In this document: in pieces, positions 48,758 to 61,222 of the stretch
Layout: every line of letters begins with the position of its first letter
Numbering within the stretch: the first letter of the stretch is position 1
Source of the DNA: Lomentospora prolificans
Taxonomy: Eukaryota; Ascomycota; Sordariomycetes; Microascales; Microascaceae
Reading direction: 5' to 3'
DNA: 64,000 nucleotides
Assembly: GCA_029532625.1 (NCBI GenBank)
Contig: JARFXM010000004.1
Location: 1,302,001-1,366,000 of the forward strand
Position numbers and translations under genes: made by a program
Notes under the pieces: model-generated
The model's database searches: none
The model's input: only the letters and a program-made list of their open reading frames with translations
What the model was told of the DNA's origin: nothing

Positions 48758-50150
48758 ATGTGCAGCATGCAAGGTCCCGAACTAAGCCCGAGGACTGGCC
48801 CAAGGCCCCTAGAGCCTGGGATTAGCAGGCATGGCAACAACCCATCTCGGCGTATAAAGGAGAGCGCCATCCATGACGCATGCTTGAATACGGATCTTGG
48901 ATCCTTGAAACTCCTGGCGGAATCAGAGGGCGGTTTCCTTGCTGACGATCTGAGACGAAAGGCTTGTAAGTCGATATGTCTTTCCATTATGTTCTCTCTC
49001 TAGCTAATGCGGATGTGTTCGTTCCGTAATACGTTAGGGCCTATCCTCCTTGGGTTACCTGCCGAAACGAAATCCAAAGACGTCTCAAGTAGTTTGGCCG
49101 ATGTTGAAATAGAGCAGCCGCCTTGGCAGGAGCTTTCTCACCACCCCGATGAGGATCAAGTGCAGCTTGATGTCAACAGAGCCTTCATATATTACCCCAA
49201 TGGTAACCGCGGGCCGTATCGAGTCAGCGAGGTTATTCATCGGTTATGCTAACCTTGCGTCACTCTTAGGCCTGACGGAAGCAGACTTGAGGAAGCGAAA
49301 ATCCGAACTCTCCGACTTGATAACCGAAGTCCTCCGACGACACCCATTTCTCTGCTATTTCCAGGGGTACCATGACATCTGCCAAGTCTTCCTCTTGGTA
49401 CTTGATCCGCCATTGCGGGCCCCTCTCGTGGCACGCCTCTCCCTTCTTCGTATCCGTGATTTCATGCTCCCGACACTCGCTCCGACGGTCGCCCAGCTTC
49501 GTCTGATACCTGATATCCTCAATGCTGCGGACCCAAGCCTCCGGGAGCATTTAGCTGGAACTGAGCCATTCTATGCTCTCTCTGGCACTCTCACCATGTA
49601 TGCGCATAATATTGAAGGCTATCGAGATATCGCACGATTATTTGATGTTCTTCTCGTTAGAGAACCTGTCTTTAGCATTTACTTATTTGCGCAGATTGTT
49701 CTTAGCCGCCGGGAGGAGCTCTTTGACACACCAGCGGATGATCCTTCTATGTTACACCTTATTCTTTCTAAGGTTCCAAGAAAGCTCGATCTGGAGTCTC
49801 TGATTGCTCATACGATAGTACTTTTCGAGAAGCACCCGCCTGAGACTTTACGCTCTTGGAGGCACATATCCACTTCTAGCTGCCTGAAAACAGCGCGGAA
49901 TCTAGAGACATGTGCTCTCGAATCTACAACAGGTGGCCAGGCCTATTTCCAAGTCCAACTGAGGGAGCTACGGCGCGCAGAGAGATGGAACGAACTAGTA
50001 AAGCAAGCTTGGATGTACCGGCGTCCAGCAAAAGCAGTTGGCTTTGCCATTCTTGTAGGCTTAGCTGCTGTTTATCTGCGAAAACACCCTGCCCCCGCCC
50101 ACTTCCTTTGTATGACTTTTTGGCGATTGACCGGCAGGCCCGGGCGCTAA
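48758..50150 (+). CDS. TBC-domain Rab GTPase-activating protein (GYP8/TBC1D20 type)
   Basis: Membrane-anchored RabGAP. Exons 48758-48965, 49038-49202 and 49270-50150 join in phase to 417 aa (414 from the ATG at 48767). The TBC domain starts with DDLRRKAWPILLGLPAE. The arginine finger is in VQLDVNRAFIYYPNG, and the glutamine finger is in YFQGYHDICQVFLLVL. Later helices include LIPDILNAADPSLREHLAGT, MYAHNIEGYRDIARLFDVLL and VFSIYLFAQIVLSRREELFD. The C-terminus has a single hydrophobic segment, AVGFAILVGLAAVYLRK, consistent with a tail anchor in the ER or Golgi, as in Gyp8 and TBC1D20. Both catalytic fingers are present, so the GAP should be active. Confidence 0.88.
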
Positions 50151-50544
50151 ATGTCAGGATGGATGAAGATAATGGGATCGCTAGAAGTTTGCCTTTTTCA
50201 GCTCGCCCCTATTATAACTTATGAGCTACGCTAGATCTCAGTATTGTAATTGCGGAGGATTGACTGTACTATGGCGCACAAACTCTCTGGGGCCGGACGG
50301 GAGGGCTGTGGAGAAAATATGATGATACCCATGATGCGATGACGGGGATGAAGTAGGGAGGAGGGCATGAACCTAAGGAAAAATAGACAGAGTTCTTCAT
50401 GGTATTGCAGAGACCGGCCTCTGTAGCTTCCTCGACCACATGATTAGAGCGTTGAGAACTTGGCAGTCCCGCGTTGATTAAGGGGACGTAGGGTATCAAG
50501 GAAAAGAAACGCTGGAAACTGCTTAAAAGATCTTCTAAAGCTTC
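50151..50544. other. Convergent 3' intergenic region TBC / VPS52
   Basis: 394 bp between convergent 3' ends. No conserved frame or structured element is visible. Confidence 0.5.
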
Positions 50545-52660
50545 TTAAGCCGAAGCATCTTGGAAAGATTCTTTTAGATGCTCGAAATACTCCTGTTGGT
50601 CCACTGACATCCTACCCTCAGTATCGCTAATGATGGTCATGATGAGAGAGTAGTTATTATAGAGGAAGCGTTCCTGCTTTCTTTTGTCGCCGTACTGCTT
50701 CGATTGCTTCGTGAGGAAAGCCTCTACTTCGGCTCTTAGACGCCGAATGCTCGTGATCAGTGGCTCATCATCCCCCGCTTCAGCGCATAGAGTGAGAATA
50801 CCCTGAAGGAGTTGCCCAAAGCGCTGGGTGACAACATGCGGAGCAGCTGAGAGTTTCGCCTGCTCGCTTGCGGACCGAGCAGCGGGCCGTGATGAGGCGG
50901 AATTCGTTAATTGGCGGATAGATTCGCAATGGTGATCTATGACAAGTTGCAGCCTGGGCCACAGGAGCATATTGGTGCCATTAATGTATCCGTCCATGGT
51001 GGGTACCTTGCGGCGCTGCAATTCGAATGCAAAACGCTGGTTGAGGCGGATGCAGAGAAGGAGACCTAGCCCATCATAAGTTTCGCCAATGATCATCTTT
51101 GTCAGGGCTTGACCAAGGGCGAATGTCGGCTCAAAAATATAATTAAAGTTTTTGGCAATCTTAGATACCGACATCTGGGGGGAGAAGAAATTGAATAGGA
51201 ATGTATATTCAGCCGAAGCATTATCGGCTAAGGTTAGATTGAAATTGCGGAAGGGGATCTCGATATAATGGACCGCCTTGCTCTCTTCAGCTAGATATGA
51301 TGGAAGAGCCGTTTGCGTTTTTGTCTTTAGAATGTCTATGCGGCGGCCAAGATTGAAAGCATCATGTTGCGGACCGGTCGATTTGGCTGTGGAGAGAAGA
51401 GAAGCTTTACGTGAGGTGTCCTCGTGGCCAAGCACGTCGTGTTTATCCAAGACATGGAGCTTGAGCTTATCCAGTGCCTTGTAGTAACGAGTGAAGTGAC
51501 TGAGGTAATACCACCGGATGGTATTCATATATGCTAAACATATCTCATCACCGAGGGTTGGGTGGTGCCTATACAGGAAGCTATAGGCATCTTTGAAACG
51601 GAAAAAGCTTTGCTGTTGAATGACCTGGGCGTTAATATTAGGTGACCTGAGAGCTTTGATTTGAGACACTAGATGGTCCCTTATCCGCTCAATGGCCTGA
51701 TAACGGCGGTTAGTGAAAGCGAAAAGTGCCGAGAGGTAGCGTGGATAGAATTACCTTCACAACGAGTTTGTCTAGCAAGGGACCCAAGTCCGACCAGGCC
51801 TTGCTCTGCACAGAGCCACTGGTCTCCTTCCGGTAAGCAGCCACCCTCCTATCCACTTCCATGAGTGCTTTGATCCATGCCTCGTCTATTGGGCCTTCGA
51901 CGACCCTAGCAACCAAAACCGGTGAGACACTCAGCTCCTCTATTACGGGGCCAAGAACCCTTTCGACGGCCTTCCTATTTTCTAGTCGAACATTTAGCGC
52001 CGTTGATCTGGTTTGTAAAGTCTCAATATCCGCTGATACAGTAGCGAGGTCATTCCGAAAACTTGTGAAGTTGGTTTCGACGGAGCGGAGAACATTATCG
52101 CATTCTGCAATGGACGTATGAAGTGCCTCAAGGGCTGTGGTCTCCAGTTCAGCTACATACACATCCTGGTTACAAAATCTTGCGCTGTATAGATTTCGGA
52201 AGGGGAACTTACAGTCTTGGGAAGGCTGTAGAATATTTGAAGTGGGCGAGCTTAGGGTTCCGCGGACACTTGCAGCCACAGCAAGCAGAGGCAAGTCAGT
52301 GAAGTCAAAGTCTAAGCTCAGATCTGCGGGAGCAATGGAATGGAAAGTGCTATTATCGAAGTCAGATTTGGTGATTTCTGTCCCGAGCAGTTTCGTTAGA
52401 GTCTCCTCTGGTGGGCGGGAGATGCTCGTTGTTAGAGGCTTTGCGGAAGAACCATTGGCCTTCTTGGTGGATCCAAGCAAAGACAAGGTGGATGCGTCAG
52501 AAACTAGAGAAATCGTCGAGGCCCGCGGGCTTTGTCCCGCTCTTTGAGATGTGACATAGGGATTGAGGCTCCCTGAAGTTCGTCGAGGGAGCGGAGAATA
52601 TGACCGAGGAGTCTGCGACGAGGGGCCGGAGCCTGCTTGAGTGAGCCGGTCGAGCCACAT
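50545..52660 (-). CDS. VPS52: GARP complex subunit VPS52
   Basis: Subunit of the Golgi-associated retrograde protein tether, acting in endosome-to-Golgi transport. Exons 51755-52660 and 50545-51696 join (…LVVK / AIERIRDHLV…) to 685 aa. The N-terminal ~130 residues are Ser/Thr-rich and disordered. A coiled-coil region (ECDNVLRSVETNFTSFRNDL, ADIETLQTRSTALNVRLENR) forms the Vps52/Sac2 signature. The C-terminal rod includes VQQQSFFRFKDAYSFL-type sequence (IQQQSFFRFKDAYSFLYRHH), YLSHFTRYYKALDKLKLHVL and EYTFLFNFFSPQMSVSKIAK, and it ends EYFEHLKESFQDASA. An intron-like GTAAGT...CAG inside the first exon need not be spliced, because the frame is open and splicing it would create a stop. Divergent from eIF5A. 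Confidence 0.9.
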
Positions 52661-53905
52661 GGTGGAAGTTGATGCGCTTGTTACAATCTCGCTCTTATGC
52701 CTCAGATATGCAATACTTGACAGACGTCACAACCATTTTGATACACATGCGGAGAGGGCGAACACAAAACACTTTGTTCCCCTCGGAAGACGGAACGCCC
52801 AGGTGCTTCGGTCAATGTTAGCTCCAGGTCTGCGTTACCACCCAAGAGCATGAGTGTACTAGATACGCGCGAATGTGGCCGATGCATGCCAAGTCCTTAT
52901 TATGTAATCGAGGTCCAGAGCCACAAGCTGCGTTAATCTCCACTTATATCCGGTTTCATTCCAGATCCAGTATAGGCATGTGGTCGGAGACCAGGTGGTG
53001 TAGATTTGATAATGTCACGTGACCTTTGCGTTGTAATCAGTTGAAGTTCTGACTGGCAACCACCAGCCTCATGAGCTCTTGATGACTTGTAGCAACCGGA
53101 TGTGATCTGAAGGAGATCAATCTATCTCTCTTGTCAGGGCCCCTCCGCCTGTCGCAAGAGTTGCAACTTTATGACACTACTACGTGCTAGGATGTAAACT
53201 AGATGTTTCCGATGTAATAGTTTTCTCCAGTAACCTTAAGCAACCACAGGTACAAGCTGGGGCCTTCTGTGTTTTCTTTTTTTTTTTTTCTTTTTTTTTT
53301 CCTCCATCCAAGTGTGAGGAAATCCACACGCAGTGGCGGAGAATGAAGCATAGCTATGATTGAAGGTACTATCAAGTGCTGGATTCTCCCATTGGCGTTA
53401 CCTTCTCACTTGGAGAGAGACATCATTGATATCCATTGATGTATAGAAATATACACACATGCTTTTCTCAGCATACCCTTCCTCTCTCCCTCCCCTCATA
53501 AGGAGTCTGGTCCAAGAGTGTACGGTGTTGTAGGTCAAATGTTAGTGGGGTGGAGTTCCTGGCTCTACATCGTAAGTCAATGTCTGACAATGCCCAATAA
53601 TAAAGGGGCAAAAAGTGCGTAAAAAGGCGAAGGGTGAAAGACAGATGCTAGCGGAAGCGCGAAAGGCCGGCTTTTTCATTTTCTCCTCCCCCTCTATTTT
53701 TGTTCTTGTGTTTTTTCCCACCCCGCCCCTCCACAAGATAAAACCTTGCCTCCCGAGTCAACCTAGACCAAGCAATTATCCTCTCCTGAGAGTTTGCATC
53801 CTTTTTTTTTCTTACCTTCTTCCCTTCCGGTTTTATCTCCATTCTCCTCTCTTGTCGCTATCGCACCCTACTTGAGTTCTACAATTCCCAATTTGTACCA
53901 TCACC
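52661..53905. promoter_or_regulatory. Divergent region VPS52 / eIF5A
   Basis: About 1.2 kb between divergent starts. It contains two adjacent T runs at 53278-53301 and a CT-rich leader at 53670-53890 just before eIF5A, typical of strongly expressed translation genes. No conserved coding frame is visible. Confidence 0.45.
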
Positions 53906-54805
53906 ATGGCCGACGACTCGCAGGTGAGTGTTTGCCCCTCCTTTGGCCGCGTAAAAAAATCGCACCCCGCAATCCATCATTGATTTCCCCGCGATCTTGT
54001 CCGCTGGCCATCAATGCCTCAAGAGGGTTTCTGCACCTATACGGGAGGGCCAAGGAACCCATCTATATACTTCAATCATGTGAAGGCTTTCGTTTCGAAA
54101 TGAGACCAGCTTTACTTGGGAATTGCCGCTAACAAGACTGATTCTGATATCTAGCATGAGCACACTTTCGACTCCGCCGACGCCGGCGCTTCGGCTACCT
54201 TTCCCATGCAGTGCTCTGCGTTGAGGAAGAACGGCCACGTTGTTATCAAGGGCCGCCCTTGTAAGATTGTTGACATGTCTACCTCTAAAACCGGCAAGCA
54301 CGGCCATGCCAAGGTTCATCTTGTTGCCCTCGACATCTTCACCGGCAAGAAGTATGAGGATCTCTGCCCTTCGACCCACAACATGGATGTCCCTAACGTC
54401 GCGCGACGCGAGTACCAACTTGTATGTTGATTCCCTAGCTGCTTTGCCCCCCCCCGGGGCGCGGCGGGGGCGGATCACATGTGTGAGTGCTGACATCCGT
54501 TCACAGCTCGATATCTCTGACGACGGCTTCCTTTCCCTTATGAATGACGACGGCGACACCAAGGATGATGTCCGCATGCCCGAAGGCGAACTTGGCGAGA
54601 AGATCAACCGACTCTTCAGGACCGAGGAGAAGGATACCAGTAAGCTACACCCGTATCACCTTGTATCATTTGTAGCCATATCCCCCATAAACATCACTAT
54701 TCTCATATAAGGGACGAATTCTAACATTGGGTAGACGTTGTTATTCTTACCGCCATGGGTGAGGAAGCCGCCATTGAGGCTAAGGAAGCCCCCCGACAGG
54801 GTTAA
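53906..54805 (+). CDS. Translation factor eIF5A
   Basis: Hypusinated elongation and termination factor that relieves ribosome stalling. Exons 53906-53923, 54155-54421, 54507-54639 and 54735-54805 join in phase to 162 aa. It starts MADDSQHEHTFDSADAGASA. The hypusine loop is STSKTGKHGHAKV, and the modified Lys is predicted to be Lys54. The OB-fold half starts LDISDDGFLSLMNDDGDTKD, and the protein ends EEAAIEAKEAPRQG. The start context CACCATGG is strong. The second intron carries a very GC-rich run near 54445-54474. Length and motifs match the family; nothing is missing. Confidence 0.96.
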
Positions 54806-55699
54806 ATGCAATTCGCATCTACCCGCGGAACAGCACCTGCAATTGAATTACCAAACTGCTTGATTCGAGCCGTCTAGTCTTTATTTCTCGGTCTACGCGA
54901 CGCATCTGCAGTAAAACGCTTTTCCGGCATTCATCGCGGGTTTTGTGCTGTCAATGTGTAGAATGTTCGAAGTGACACCCTTTTGTTGATTGGGTTGGGG
55001 ACAGGTGATGGGAGATGGGTACAGAGACAGTTCGGTGTTTCTATCCATAGGTTATAGCCTGGTTGAAGGTGATCTGGTCTTGTCATCCACTTCCGCTACC
55101 AACGTCAAGTGGCCTCCCACGGGTCGGCGGCGGCATGTGTCATTGTGATGGTGAAAGTAACATCGCACGAAGACCACACAAAAAAAAGAAAAAGGGAGGA
55201 TTGTCTCTTTAGCCCTCCTATTAGATCCCTAAACCCGAATGCCAACCATAACCTCCTTAGTGATAGTGAAGTAGCTCTGAAGCTGGCCTTAGAGGTAATT
55301 TCTTCTAGGGTCTTTTTCTCCTCCCTTTGTAAGGAGGTGGGTCTTGAGAAAAGGTGAAGTAGGATTACACTGCAATTGGTCGCCTTGGACGGATCCAAAC
55401 CCAGTGCCAGCTACAGGTCTAATGGGCTAGCATGCATGCTTTATCTTTTGCAAATTCAACTTAACCATCATCACTACATTCCTATTGTTTTGTCTTTTTT
55501 CTGTTTTTCTTTTTCTCTTCGGCGTAGACTACTCAAAATTTTGACGAGGCTCGTTAAACTACATTCAATCGCTTTCTTGAGTTGAATTATGATCCAATTC
55601 GTTCGCCGCATCAAATTCTAAGGAGGGGCCTGACCCACTATACCCGATCTACACGCGCGCTTCGCGCGTCTTCGAAAACCCTTTACAGCTTCTCATCAA
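54806..55699. other. Intergenic region eIF5A / RRN7
   Basis: About 890 bp with the eIF5A 3' end and RRN7 promoter. CT-rich stretches occur at 55480-55530. GCGCGCTTCGCGCG at 55655-55668 is a short hairpin-forming palindrome just upstream of RRN7. No gene is supported. Confidence 0.4.
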
Positions 55700-57563
55700 A
55701 TGGGCGAGAACAACGCATGGGGGATGGACGACAGTCGGGAATTGAGACGATTTCCCCACGGCGAGGGGTGCTCGGAGTGCAGAGCCAAGAAATGGTATCT
55801 TGAAAACGGCTTCAGATATTGTCAAAACGGGCACAGAATCCAGTCGTGGGTCGAATATGATGCGGCGGAAGAGGATGCACGGGGGTTGGGCCAAGTCACC
55901 CGGCGAAGGACTGGCCAATCCTCGCAATTTGACGACCTGAACGCCAAGCAGAGGCTCGCGGGTTCAGCAGCACGTACGCTTTTCCACGAGTGTCTGCAGA
56001 TAATACTCCGGAAACAGGTCCGCTGGATGATAGAAGAAAAGCAACACCCCCCGCCTTGGAGGCAGCTGTCAAGGATCTATGGGATATTCGATTGCGGAGT
56101 TGCGCCCACGACACAACTCTATTACGAGAGGTGGGAGATGTCCAACTACACAGCTCACAAGACGAGACGGAGCTGCACGACAGCTTGGACGTCGAGGGCA
56201 GGCTAAGCACCTGGGATTCGACCCTAAAAGCCGGTTGGCGGGGTCCGCGTGCCATAGACACTATATCGATCTGTTACCTAGGATGCTTCCTTCTGCGTCT
56301 TCCGACTACGGTTGCGGATGTGACTATGTGGGCAAATCGAGGAGAGATGCCGTACAGGAGAGCAGTATTTACCGACCACCACCTTTACTACTAACTCAGT
56401 TTCTAATTGTGTTTTAGCACGAGCTCCTTCCTTCTGTCGCGCACTACAAACTACCGATGCCGCTCGTGATTAATATTAAGAGTCTTGAGAGAATAGGCGT
56501 CAACCAGGGCAGGGTTCACCGGGCTATACACAGCCTTGCATGTTTGTTCTATGCTAACTACAACCTTAAATTCCCGCCCCTGAACCACATTCCGATATGC
56601 GTGCGTTTTGCGCAGCGACTGTGCTTACCAGGTCAGTCAAGCAGCTGTTCACTTAGAGTTTGATGTATGCTAACCAACCGCAGTGGAGATCATACAGCTT
56701 ACGGACACGATGCTGCGAGTGATGGAAGTTGACCTTTCATTTCCCGTCCGAAAGAGTCGACTGCGCATGGTAGACCTACCCGAAATTTGTTTGGCCGCTG
56801 CTATCGTCGTTGCGGTCAAACAGGCCTTGCCATTTACAAGCTGTTGTGCCGGCTATTGTGGGGTCATTAGCGCCCCGTTGCCACATATGAATTGGCCGAA
56901 ATGGAATGAGGCACAGCATCGTGTTGCTGAGGCATTTTCAAAGGATAGTTACAATGCTCTCAACAGAGAGACTATTGCTACATCCGTCGACACAGCATCC
57001 GATCCTGCCCTTCCCTCCCGGATTGGAAAGCGGGACCTGACGAATGGGAAACGGTGTAAGTCCTAAAGCGTTCTACCGAGTTCCGAACACCTCATTTCCG
57101 TCCACTGAAGCTGACAAGAATATATGTAGCCCTTCAGAATGTTTTGACTCTATCCCCAATGCTAGCTGGGCAGGAGGCATGCGCGGGAGTGCGAAGACCA
57201 ACCAACATAAGTCCCAATGAGACTATAGGACTTGGCGGGTTACATATTGACTGCGTTAATTTTGCGATGGATACCGCTGGTTGTCCTTATGATGTAGAGA
57301 AGGCCCAGGGCTCCGGTTGCTATCAAGCGTGGCGCTCTGCCAATGATCTGCCGGAGGCTGCTCGCCCTTTTTACCAACTCGCGGGTAGGCCAATGCGACC
57401 TTTGACCCTGACACATGACCGAGCTAACCTGGGTTCTGGATGCATTCTAGCCCTCCATGCGGGCTTGAGTTTAGAGGAGATGGTCAAGGTTGCCGATATG
57501 TTTGAGATGAAAATCATCGATTGGCAGAGGGGTATGGGGCGTGTTGAAACTGTTGGAATGTAA
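55700..57563 (+). CDS. RRN7: RNA polymerase I initiation factor RRN7 (TAF1B), with apparent frameshift
   Basis: Core-factor subunit recruiting Pol I to rDNA; TFIIB-like, nucleolar. Exons are about 55700-56364, 56418-56631, 56684-57055, 57130-57384 and 57451-57563. The N-terminal zinc ribbon is CSECRAKKWYLENGFRYCQN followed by GH. Then come LAGSAARTLFHECLQIILRK, VKDLWDIRLRSCAHDTTLL, AIDTISICYLGCFLLRLPTT, KFPPLNHIPICVRFAQRLCL and RMVDLPEICLAAAIVVAVKQ. The final exon holds HAGLSLEEMVKVADMFEMKI. In exon 1 the frame changes at the six-C run 56047-56052: EEKQHPP is in one frame and ALEAAVKDLWDIR in another, as if one C were missing. The rest is intact, so either an assembly error or a recent lesion is likely. 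Start codon choice (55700 or 55724) is uncertain. Confidence 0.83.
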
Positions 57564-57812
57564 GCTTCATTGTCCAGAAGGTACGGATACATGGACGGGA
57601 GTGAGCAGGGGCTACGGAAGCTCCGGCGGGGCATTCATTTGTCTGGGAGTGGGTCAAGAGGGATGCGGTTTATGAATCCACGTGACATAGGGCTTTTGGT
57701 TACTTCTCGGTACAATATGACTTCTCGCCCATCAACCTTCCAAACCCCGCCGATTTTTCAACTACCACATTCAGTGCATCGGGTCAGGATATCGTTGACA
57801 AGAGTAAGTGCG
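57564..57812 (+). promoter_or_regulatory. Promoter and 5' leader of ubiquitin-L40 gene
   Basis: About 250 bp between RRN7 and the first coding base of the ubiquitin fusion gene. The leader exon must end at the A of 57813. No ribosomal-protein promoter motif is certain. Confidence 0.45.
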
Positions 57813-58517
<705 letters not shown>

Positions 58518-59230
58518 ATGTGTACACGGAGGACGGCGTCTGGAATTTTTTTTTCGCTCCTTTTCCGGCATCTGATGGTAACGGGGTAGAGAGGCATGAT
58601 TTTTTTGTACGCCTGGTCCATATTGTTCTTCGGCAGCCTACAGATGATTCGTAGTGGAGCCAGTGCTAGATCGATTAAAACAGATCATACGTCCAATCCC
58701 ACCTACCTTAGGGTCCAAGACTCAAGTTGCTCGCATATGAGAATCGTGCAGAAGACAGCGTGTCGTGGTGGAGCCAACAAACCATTCTGTGGCACCTAGA
58801 ACCCAGGATGCAGACGATGAATGAACAAACAGGGTTGTCATATTAAATAATTTATGTGAGCGCTGGACAATCGTGATAGTTAAACTATGTTTTGAAATCC
58901 TAGTTTGGGGTCTTATCTGTTGATATAAGAAGAAGGGGGGGGGCCATAAAATCAAATGAGAATGGAGACACAATGCAGAATTACAATTGAGATATCTAGG
59001 ACCCAAGGTATTTCGGCTCTTACAAATGGACACAGCTGTGCCATTCCCACCTGGCAGCAATTTCTACTTCGTATCTCTTGTTCTCTGTGGTGTGGGGGAA
59101 TACGGGTAATTATCGCTAAAATGTTTTGGCATCCAGCAACCATGAGTTTGGGCGACGGGGACACATCACACGTTATCTATTTGCTCGGAAGCAATTTGGT
59201 CATTCACTTTACAGAACCAGCGCGATCACA
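58518..59230. other. Intergenic region L40 fusion / YIP5-like
   Basis: About 710 bp with the L40 3' region and the next promoter. Frames on both strands (58722-59060, 58956-59258) show no motif. Confidence 0.4.
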
Positions 59231-60222
59231 ATGGCCAATACGGGATACGATGTTGTAGTCGATGTCGACGACGAGGTCGGTGTTTCGAGTCTTGGATTTT
59301 TAGATTTGTCTTATCACACCTCAGCTTCAAGAAAACTGACTTTTAACAGGGTGACCTTGGCCGCACCGATCTTCAGGACGACCTTGAATTCCACACGTCT
59401 ACGTTCGCCGAGACCTCAACCGGAGGCAGAAAAGGTGGCACTTTGCCGGCATTATTACCTCCACCGGCCACAGCGTCGACGAATGCAGGTGGAAAGCGCA
59501 TGCTCTGGACAATCAGCTTCTACGCACAGTTCTTCGATGTGGACACGTCCGCGGTATTGTCGAGATGCTGGGCAGCTCTTTTCCCGCGTGCAAACTTCCT
59601 GGATATTCTAGAAGGAAACCCTGACCTCTACGGGCCCTTTTGGATAGCAACCACGGTTGTATTGATCCTATTCTTGGGAGGTACCATCAGCGACTACATG
59701 TCTACGGAAGAAGGCGTTCAATTTGCCTACAATTTCCAACTATTGAGCGGTACGCCTTTCCATCATTGATGCCTGGCACATCCTCTTGCAGGGTATCTAT
59801 CTAACACGTGTTGCATAGGTGCTGCCGGACTTATATACGGTTACACGCTATTCGTCCCCGTCGGCCTCTTTCTTGTTCTCCGTTACTTCGGGTCAGAGGC
59901 TGCAAATATTATGGAGTGCTGGGCTCTCTATGGTTACGCAAATCTCATATGGGTGCCTGTGGCACTCATAAGTTGGTCACCGATTGACATTCTTAATTGG
60001 GCTTTTGTTGCCTTCGGTTTCGGGATGAGTACCACGTTCCTTCTTCGCAATCTGTATCCCGTCTTAAGCGCCACGGACCGACAAATTAGCAAGGTTCTGC
60101 TCATTGTTGTCGTGGCCCTACACTTCGGGCTTGCACTAACCGTCAAGTTCCTATTCTTTGCACATAAAAGCCCGTTACATCCCGAAAACCCTACGCCTGT
60201 TGGCGGTGGCGAGGATTCTTAG
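59231..60222 (+). CDS. Yip1-domain Golgi membrane protein (YIP5/YIPF1-2 type)
   Basis: Rab-interacting multi-pass Golgi protein. Exons 59231-59275, 59350-59749 and 59819-60222 join in phase to 282 aa. The N-terminus MANTGYDVVVDVDDEGDLGR is acidic. The conserved cytosolic block is WTISFYAQFFDVDTSAVLSR, followed by DLYGPFWIATTVVLILFLGG, the DLYGPFW hallmark entering the first helix. Further helices are GAAGLIYGYTLFVPVGLFLV, NIMECWALYGYANLIWVPVA, ILNWAFVAFGFGMSTTFLLR and SKVLLIVVVALHFGLALTVK. A polar tail ends PVGGGEDS. It is a different family branch from the Yip1 protein at 15396-16402. Confidence 0.9.
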
Positions 60223-60464
60223 ACAGAACCGATGCATGTCGTCCTTAGATAGTAATACTATACAGAACCCAGGGTAGTGGATCCAACGCACATCCATATT
60301 TTAGATTGTGCCTGTAGAACATGGTACAATTCGGGGAGCCTACAATCCCGGCCTATCAATGTTCACTCTTTGAGCTTATCAACACTAGTAGCCCGCTAAT
60401 ATACACGGCGTAATGCCTGTCGCGTAATTTCATAGGATGATCTGTTGCGTGTCAGAGAGGTGAT

Positions 60465-61222
60465 TCACACTCCCTGTCCTTCCCAAACTTCCCCTTCTCC
60501 TTCGAATCGCTCGGCCTTCCCACCCTTGGCGGACCAATCCAGCCAGCTTCCAGGGTAATCGCCGACCCGGCTATACCCGGCATTTTTTGCAAGTTGTGCG
60601 GCAGCACGCCCGCGGACACCAGCTTTGCAAAAGAACACGAGTTCCGGAGCATCAGGCCCATTTGTTTCTGGTTTCTTGAAGCCAAAGAGGTGGTGGAAGT
60701 TCTCTGCGGGTAAATGGAAGGCGTTTGGGTGACTTGAGATCGGGATATTCAGAGAGCCTGGAATCGTGCCGGTGGCTCTGAGCTCGCTTGGTTCACGTAC
60801 ATCTGAGCATGAGATGGAATATTAGCAAGAGGCCATAGACGGTGACCATAAAAAAAAGAAGATGATGGCTTGGGCGGGCGGAGAATGTCTTGCCTATCAG
60901 GAGGTAATTCCTAGGGCTAGATTCGGACAACTTCTTGATCTGGAAGATGTGAGTTCACTGAAAGAGCTACAGAGGGAAAAAAAAAAAAGAAACCCACCGC
61001 TTCGAAATCCCACTGGCGGTCCCCTACAGAAGTCTCTTCCTGCGCTGCTGCACTCTTATTCCAGCGGTAACTGGCAGTGGAAAAGCTCCTTGGGGATACC
61101 TCAATGGGAGGCCTATTGAGGTGTGCCGTTGCAAGCAGCAAGGCGCGGGGGTAGCTCCAGCGCGGCCGCGTGAATTGCAAAGCGCATCGAAAAGGGAATT
61201 GTGTTGTCCGTATCCTAGTCAT
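60465..61222 (-). CDS. Mitochondrial single-domain rhodanese (sulfurtransferase)
   Basis: Rhodanese-fold sulfurtransferase of the thiosulfate:glutathione type. The first exon begins MTRIRTTQFPFRCALQFTRP, with a basic amphipathic presequence. Exon 1 ends at WDFEA; exon 2 is IKKLSESSPRNYLLI and exon 3 runs DVREPSELRATGTIPGSLNI. The active-site loop is ELVFFCKAGVRGRAAAQLAK, with Cys as the nucleophile; YSRVGDYPGSWLDWSAKGG follows and the stop is at 60465-60467. The second intron begins GCAAGA after CTGATAG and ends CTCAG, so it is a GC-AG intron. Total length is about 200 aa. The family is well supported; the physiological substrate is not. Confidence 0.83.

Noticed and set aside
52137..52225. 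GTAAGT...CAG possible intron inside VPS52 exon 1
   Set aside because: It is 47 nt and splicing it would create a stop codon, whereas the unspliced frame is open and gives the normal protein length.
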